Shown here in pieces: positions 40,501 to 46,500 of a DNA stretch of 64,000 nt. Both the position numbers and the translations under genes were made by a program. The DNA lies in contig OX393567.1 of NCBI GenBank assembly GCA_947652115.1, forward strand, positions 18,616,063-18,680,062. The letters run 5' to 3'. Each line of letters starts with the position of its first letter. Within the stretch, counting starts at the first letter, position 1. Source of the stretch: Blastomussa wellsi. Its lineage: Eukaryota > Cnidaria > Anthozoa > Scleractinia > Plerogyridae. The notes under the pieces were generated by a model. That model was not told where the DNA came from and did not search any database. It worked only from the letters and a program-made list of their open reading frames with translations.

Positions 40501-43500
40501 GCCGTACAACTATCAAGTTTGTTATGTGCCTTCAAGAAAGAATATCGCTGATGCACTTTCTCGACTGACAAAGATACCAGCCTCAGATCAGTACCTGAAA
40601 GATGATGGTTATGTACGCTTGGTAGCACTGCATGCTGTCCCTGCTGCATTGAGAATAAAAGAGATTGAACGGGTCTCGGCACAAGATTCAGAGTTGCAAG
40701 CAGTCAGAAATTGCCTCATAGAAGGAAATTGGGACAGTGCTCCTAAGTCGTATTTGCCAGTTCGCAATGAGTTGACCTTCATTGGTCATGTAATTCTTCG
40801 GGGAACAAGAATTGTTATACCCCAATCACTTCGCAAGAGAGTTGTCAGTTTGGCCCACGAAGGACACCAGGGAGTCGTAAAAACAAAGGAGAGACTTCGA
40901 ACAAAGGTCTGGTGGCCTGCAATGGATCGTGATGCAGAGAGAAGATGCGCAGAGTGTTACGGATGTCAAGTGGTTACCAAGAACGTACCACCACCACCAG
41001 TAAAACCGACACCATTACCCAACCAACCATGGGAAGAGGTAGCTGTGGATCTAATGGGTCCATTACCTTCTGGAGAACACCTGTTAGTTCTCGTCGATTA
41101 TTACAGTCGGTGGATGGAAGTCGATGTCATCCGAACAACCTCCAGCAAAACCATTATTCATTGCCTGGATGCCCAATTTGCAAGACATGGGATACCTAAA
41201 GGTCTCCGTACCGACAATGGCCCAAATCTCGTGTCCAAAGAAGTAGAAGAGTATCTGAGAGAAATGGGGATTGAGCACCGTTACACGACACCCCTATGGC
41301 CAAGAGCTAACGGCGAAGTAGAAAGACAAAATAGGTCACTTCTGAAGTCCATGAGAGCAGCCCATGCAGAAGGCAAAAATTGGAGAGAGGAGCTAAACCG
41401 GTTTCTTTTGGCATACAGGTCCACACCACATTCAACTACAGGAAAAAGCCCTGCTGAGTTACTGTTTAGAAGGAAGCTAACAACCAAAATGCCTGAGCTA
41501 GTTGATGTTGACGAGGAAAAGGAAGTTAGCGACCAAGCTGTCCGTGATCGGGACACCGAGAGAAAGCAGTCCAGCAAGGACTATGTTGACAAGAAGTTTC
41601 ATGCCAGAGACCGAAATGTGAGAGAAGGGGACACTGTCCTGCTTGAGAAGAAGAAAGAAAATAAGTTGTCACCTTGCTACGAAAAGGAGCCATATGAGGT
41701 GGTATCTCGTTATGGGGACCAAGTGATGTTGCAATCACAACAAGGTGTTCAGTACAAGCGCAACCTTCAGCATATTAAGCTCTTTAATAAGGCAGATCAG
41801 AAAGAACAGGAGACGCCTCTACAGGATGCTGAACCTCAGATTGCTCACCCTACAGCTGAGAAAGAACAGGAGATGTCGCTACAGGATGCTAAACCGCAGA
41901 ATGCTAAGCCTGCAGCTGAGCAGCCATTGAGAAGGTCCACTCGAATTTCGAGCCGTCCGAAGGCTCTGAACGATTATGTTCTATACTTAAACTAGTGATA
42001 TTTGCAGTCATATGATATTCGTTGTTGTGTTGAACAGGTGACATTGGAGCATTGTTTTATGAACTAAACAGCAAGGCCATGTTTATGGCTAGTGTGACTT
42101 GTGAACATTTGAGCATAAGAACATGAAATGAACTTTAGTTTTTGATTAAGTATCCAAGCGAAGAAAGAAAGGGATGTAGTGTATTGAGGACAGCGGTTGC
42201 ATATGTAAGAATATACATCCGGGACAGAGAGAGCGCGGGAAAATAGAGTGTTGGAGCGTGTACTGTGTGTACTCCATTAAACCGTATGTTTTAAGCCTTT
42301 GTGGCTGTCTTTGTGGCTTAACAACACTACATCTAGTATATATACACAAGCATTTTTTCTAATACTTGAACTGTTTAAACTGCAAAAATCTTAAGAAAAG
42401 ACCATTTCTTGAAGCACAACAGCTTTGTCACAAAACCATTGTGATGTCACTCACGGCAGAAATTTTGAAAATTCAACATGCTGTATTTAAAACACAAAGC
42501 CTACTATTTAGTTGGAAACCTGTGAAACAGGGGTTTCAAAATGTTTTGAAGTAGCTGGTATCATCGGCTGGAAGAGTAGGCAGCTGTTATAAGTAAGCTT
42601 TTTGGTCACAAGCTGATTGCTATGACCATTGTAGCCGGCTGCATAATAGTCAAGTAGCTGGTAGAACTCCGGCACCTGCCACCTTGTTTTGAAACCCCTG
42701 GTGAAAAGGTGTATTCTTCTGATTTCTTTCATGTGGTGACAATAAAAATTTAGCAGGCCCATCAAATTTTGTTATTAAAATTTTATGATGTCATGTGAAA
42801 ACCAAGAATACAGCATTGAATTAATAATTTCTGTAAACTATCTGGCTAAAAGCCTGATCTCTAGATCAGCACAGGGCAAGGATGTTACACCTATATTCGC
42901 TCCGACGAAGGGCTAACGCTCGAAACGTCAGCACTTGAATCTCTTTACGGTGGCCAATTGACATTATCAACCCAGTTGATAAAACCAAATTATATCTTAC
43001 CAAGACTGCTACGTACTCCGGTAATATTATCACTTATAGAGCAGCCATTCACTAGAGCTGAGCCAGATGTGGCAGGAAACAGTCCAGTTAACATGGACAT
43101 CAGTGTTGTTTTTCCAGCTCCATTGTGTCCCAGTAGTGCAGTAATCTGACCTTCATACATGTTCAGTGACACTTCATTGACAGCTGTGATCTTTCCTGCA
43201 AACCCCCCAAAAAAAGTATTAATCAGTGAAAATAGCAGGGAAAGATGTAACAACAGGTATACCCAGTACCCTTGTAAAGTTTATCCTTAGCTTACTGAAA
43301 GGAAATTCTTTGTCTTAACTTTACATTGACTTGCCAGTTTAATTTAGAGAGAAAGAGATCAACTTGCTTGAAGAGGAAGCTGAAAATTTTTATATTCCTT
43401 TTGCCAAAAGAAAAATCAATAACAATTTCATTGTAAACCCAGCTCTGCATGGCCCACTGTTATAGATACAATATTTGCAAAACATTTTAAAAAAAGATAC

Positions 43501-46500
43501 AGAATATAAAATTATAAGCTAGCTGCAAACCTTTCTCAGAGCTGAAAACTTTCTTGAGGTTTTTTATTTCGATCCCTGGCTCCAAACCTACTGGTTCTTT
43601 TTCTAAAAATTCAGATCCCAACATTCCATGTGTGCTGCCATTTGCTATGCTATGAAAATCACTTATCTCTACCTGCATGGAAAGAAGATAAGACATGAGA
43701 AATGTGCGAGAAATGCAGCAGTCTAATAGTAACCATGTTGGACTGGGACAACTTGTTCAGTCCAGGTTTGGAGTCCTAGCTGGAATCACTGAGCCATGAT
43801 TTTGGGCAAGTCACTAACTCTCATGGATATGCCCCCCCCCCCCCTCTCTTTACCCAGGTGAATAAGACTTTTGAGCTTCCATGACTTTTCCAGGACCTTT
43901 TCCATGACCTTTCACAGTTTAACATAACCTAATTTTGACCATTTTCTTGAACAATATCAAATATTTTCTTGATGGTGGGTCCCTTTTTCCCCATTTTGTT
44001 TGTAGAAACAAACTGCCTAACGTATTTTGTACAATCAACAACATTGGCTTTCCAGGTATTCCATGACATGTGCGAACCCTAGATAAATTAATGTGTGCAT
44101 ACTAGTGAGTTTCCAGCACTCAGTTAAAACTGTCTCCTAAGTGGAGGGAGTGACCGAAAAAAGGACAACAGGGTAATGTTAAACACGGTCAGGATCAAAG
44201 CAATTGTTATTACTAACTGCATGTTGTTCCCAAACACCTCTCTCTTTCTCTCTCTTGCATGGGAGAAAAATGTCCCTTGTGCTTTACACGCATTTTAATT
44301 TGTATTAAACTCATCAACAATAGATGAGCGTGGGCGCTGGTGTCTCAAGGTTGGTGGAGCCGGGCCAAGCTAGCGAGGAAGGAGGTAACCATGGCAACCC
44401 GGAAGCGGCCACCACCCACCAAGAGGCACCGTCACACTGAAGGACTCAGTGGAATACTTACCGACCACACAAGGCTGGAACCAACCCACGGGCGGGTGGG
44501 AAGGGCGAAAATAGCAAACTGGCGAGCGTGAAGGCTAGCGAAACTGACACGTGCAAGCACCAGACTGCGTGTAAGGGACACCAAGTGCCCCTGCTAGAGC
44601 TTGGGCCACCCCAAGCTTTGGGCGCCCGCGAATCAGCTGCGAATGTAACTCGTGTGAGCACGAGGCTGCGTGTAGGGGTCACAAGGTGTCCCTGCGAAGA
44701 GCTTGGGCGTCCCCGAAGCTTGGGCGCCCGCGTACAGCAACGACTGCGTGTAGGCGTCACGTATTATCCTGAATGTCGCTGGAACTGCAGGACAAGCTTT
44801 CTGCATCCACTAGGAGAGCATTGCTTTGAGGTTAACTTTGCCTAAATTACATTTAGCCACATTTGTCCACAGAACAAGTGCAGGTGCAAAAAGGGTTGGA
44901 AGCATTAAGGAGGAGGCTGGGCCAAATTGGAGTTTATTAATAAACTGCTGATAAAATAATATATTTTAATAATAATTATATTTCACGCTAACCTCTAACG
45001 TTCTAACCTCTTTACTCTTTCCACACCAGTAACTGGGCAATACAGGGAAGTACCAACGCTGTGGAACTCCATAATTACCAGGAAAGACAGCTTCAATGTA
45101 CCAGGCTATCAAGCCGTATATCAATGAGTCTACCACTAGCATGACCAAGACAAGACCAAGCGTAAAATCATCATCAATCGAAGGTCCTTGATTGACATTT
45201 GACCACTGAGATCCCACCCCAGCTCCTTCAAATTTCCCTATTAACTGTGCACCCATTGACATTGCAACATTTGAAAGGAGGCACGAGGCTGCCTTAAGTC
45301 CTAAGCTCATTGTGTCATAGCTCTGTGCCACGAAAAAGTAAGGTATGTAACTACAAAACCAGATTATTCCTCCAGCTGCTGCAGCAATGTTTGCCCGAGA
45401 GAAGAACACACTGACACAGAAGCAGAACATGATGGATGAAATTGCATATAGTGTTAAGAAAACAAACAAGACGGACGGTGAGCTCTGGTTTATGACACGG
45501 CCATTATCATTGTACTTTACTGTGAAGAAAATTGTAGCTAGTCCCATTGTTATAAGGAGGAATATGAAGTATTTTGCAAACCAAGCAGACCAGTGAAGCC
45601 ACCCATTTAGACCCATCATCTTCATTGATTCCTGTCAACAACAATAACAAAAAATATTATTTTACTTCATGCCAAGGCCTTTAGGGTGGGTGGCCTAATG
45701 GTTAGTGCGGGTTTGAGCCTCGGCCTGGTCACTGCGCTGTGCGACACTTATAAACAGACTTCCAGTAACACATTTTAAACCAGTGCAATAAGATTTCGCT
45801 TGTCTGTACAATTTCAGTCTATAGTTTTGATGACATAGCTCAGAAATGACAGCTATTTAAAGAAATGGGATTTCACTGATGCAAAAGCTCACCTGAAAGA
45901 CTTACTGGTATGTTATTCAAAGAGTTGATTTAGCAGCTTTTTCCTGCTGTACTTATTCTACTTCAGAGGGTTGTTGTCTTTATAGAGGGTCACTACTACT
46001 GGGATTTGATAATGGATAAATAGGTAAAGGCTGCGTTCAAGCATGTAACCTATCAGGCTTGACCTTCTCCCAGTTCCAGCATTAAATTTACTGGTACCCG
46101 TTTATACATGAAAAAATACTGAGTACATTTTGTTTACTCCCAACCACGTTTTCTCACCTTTAACTTATTCTCTTTTTCATAGACAACATCTCGAACAATG
46201 TTTAGAGCAGTGAATATAAGCGATAGCATCAAAAGTAGAGGAAGACTCTGTTGTATAACGAGTATAAAAGGGTCTTTAATATAATCTGGGTAGGGAAATC
46301 GCTTTACAGACACTGTTGTATTGAGATCCTTGATGTTCCGTTTGTACTTGATAATAGCAAAATCCACAGCATGTTGGAGTGATAAAAATCCTTCTTCATA
46401 ATAATAAGGGGGACCACCATATGTGGCATTTTTGGTTCTAGGCCCAGGAATTTCAAATACTGGAAATGTAAACTGAGTATTCCAGTTGGCTGATGGGTCT

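Larger units (their letters stand above)
37769..42331 (+). mobile_element. Gypsy-type LTR retrotransposon 2, intact and probably recent
   Basis: 157-bp LTRs at 37769-37925 and 42175-42331 look identical by eye. They are flanked by a 5-bp duplication TCTAG (37764-37768 and 42332-42336). A purine tract GCGAAGAAAGAAAGGGA precedes the 3' LTR. A primer-binding site (AATTGGCGACGAGG) follows the 5' LTR, with the gag-pol ATG only 14 nt past the LTR. One frame encodes everything. It lies in ABCA3-like intron 4, antisense to the host gene. Confidence 0.95.
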
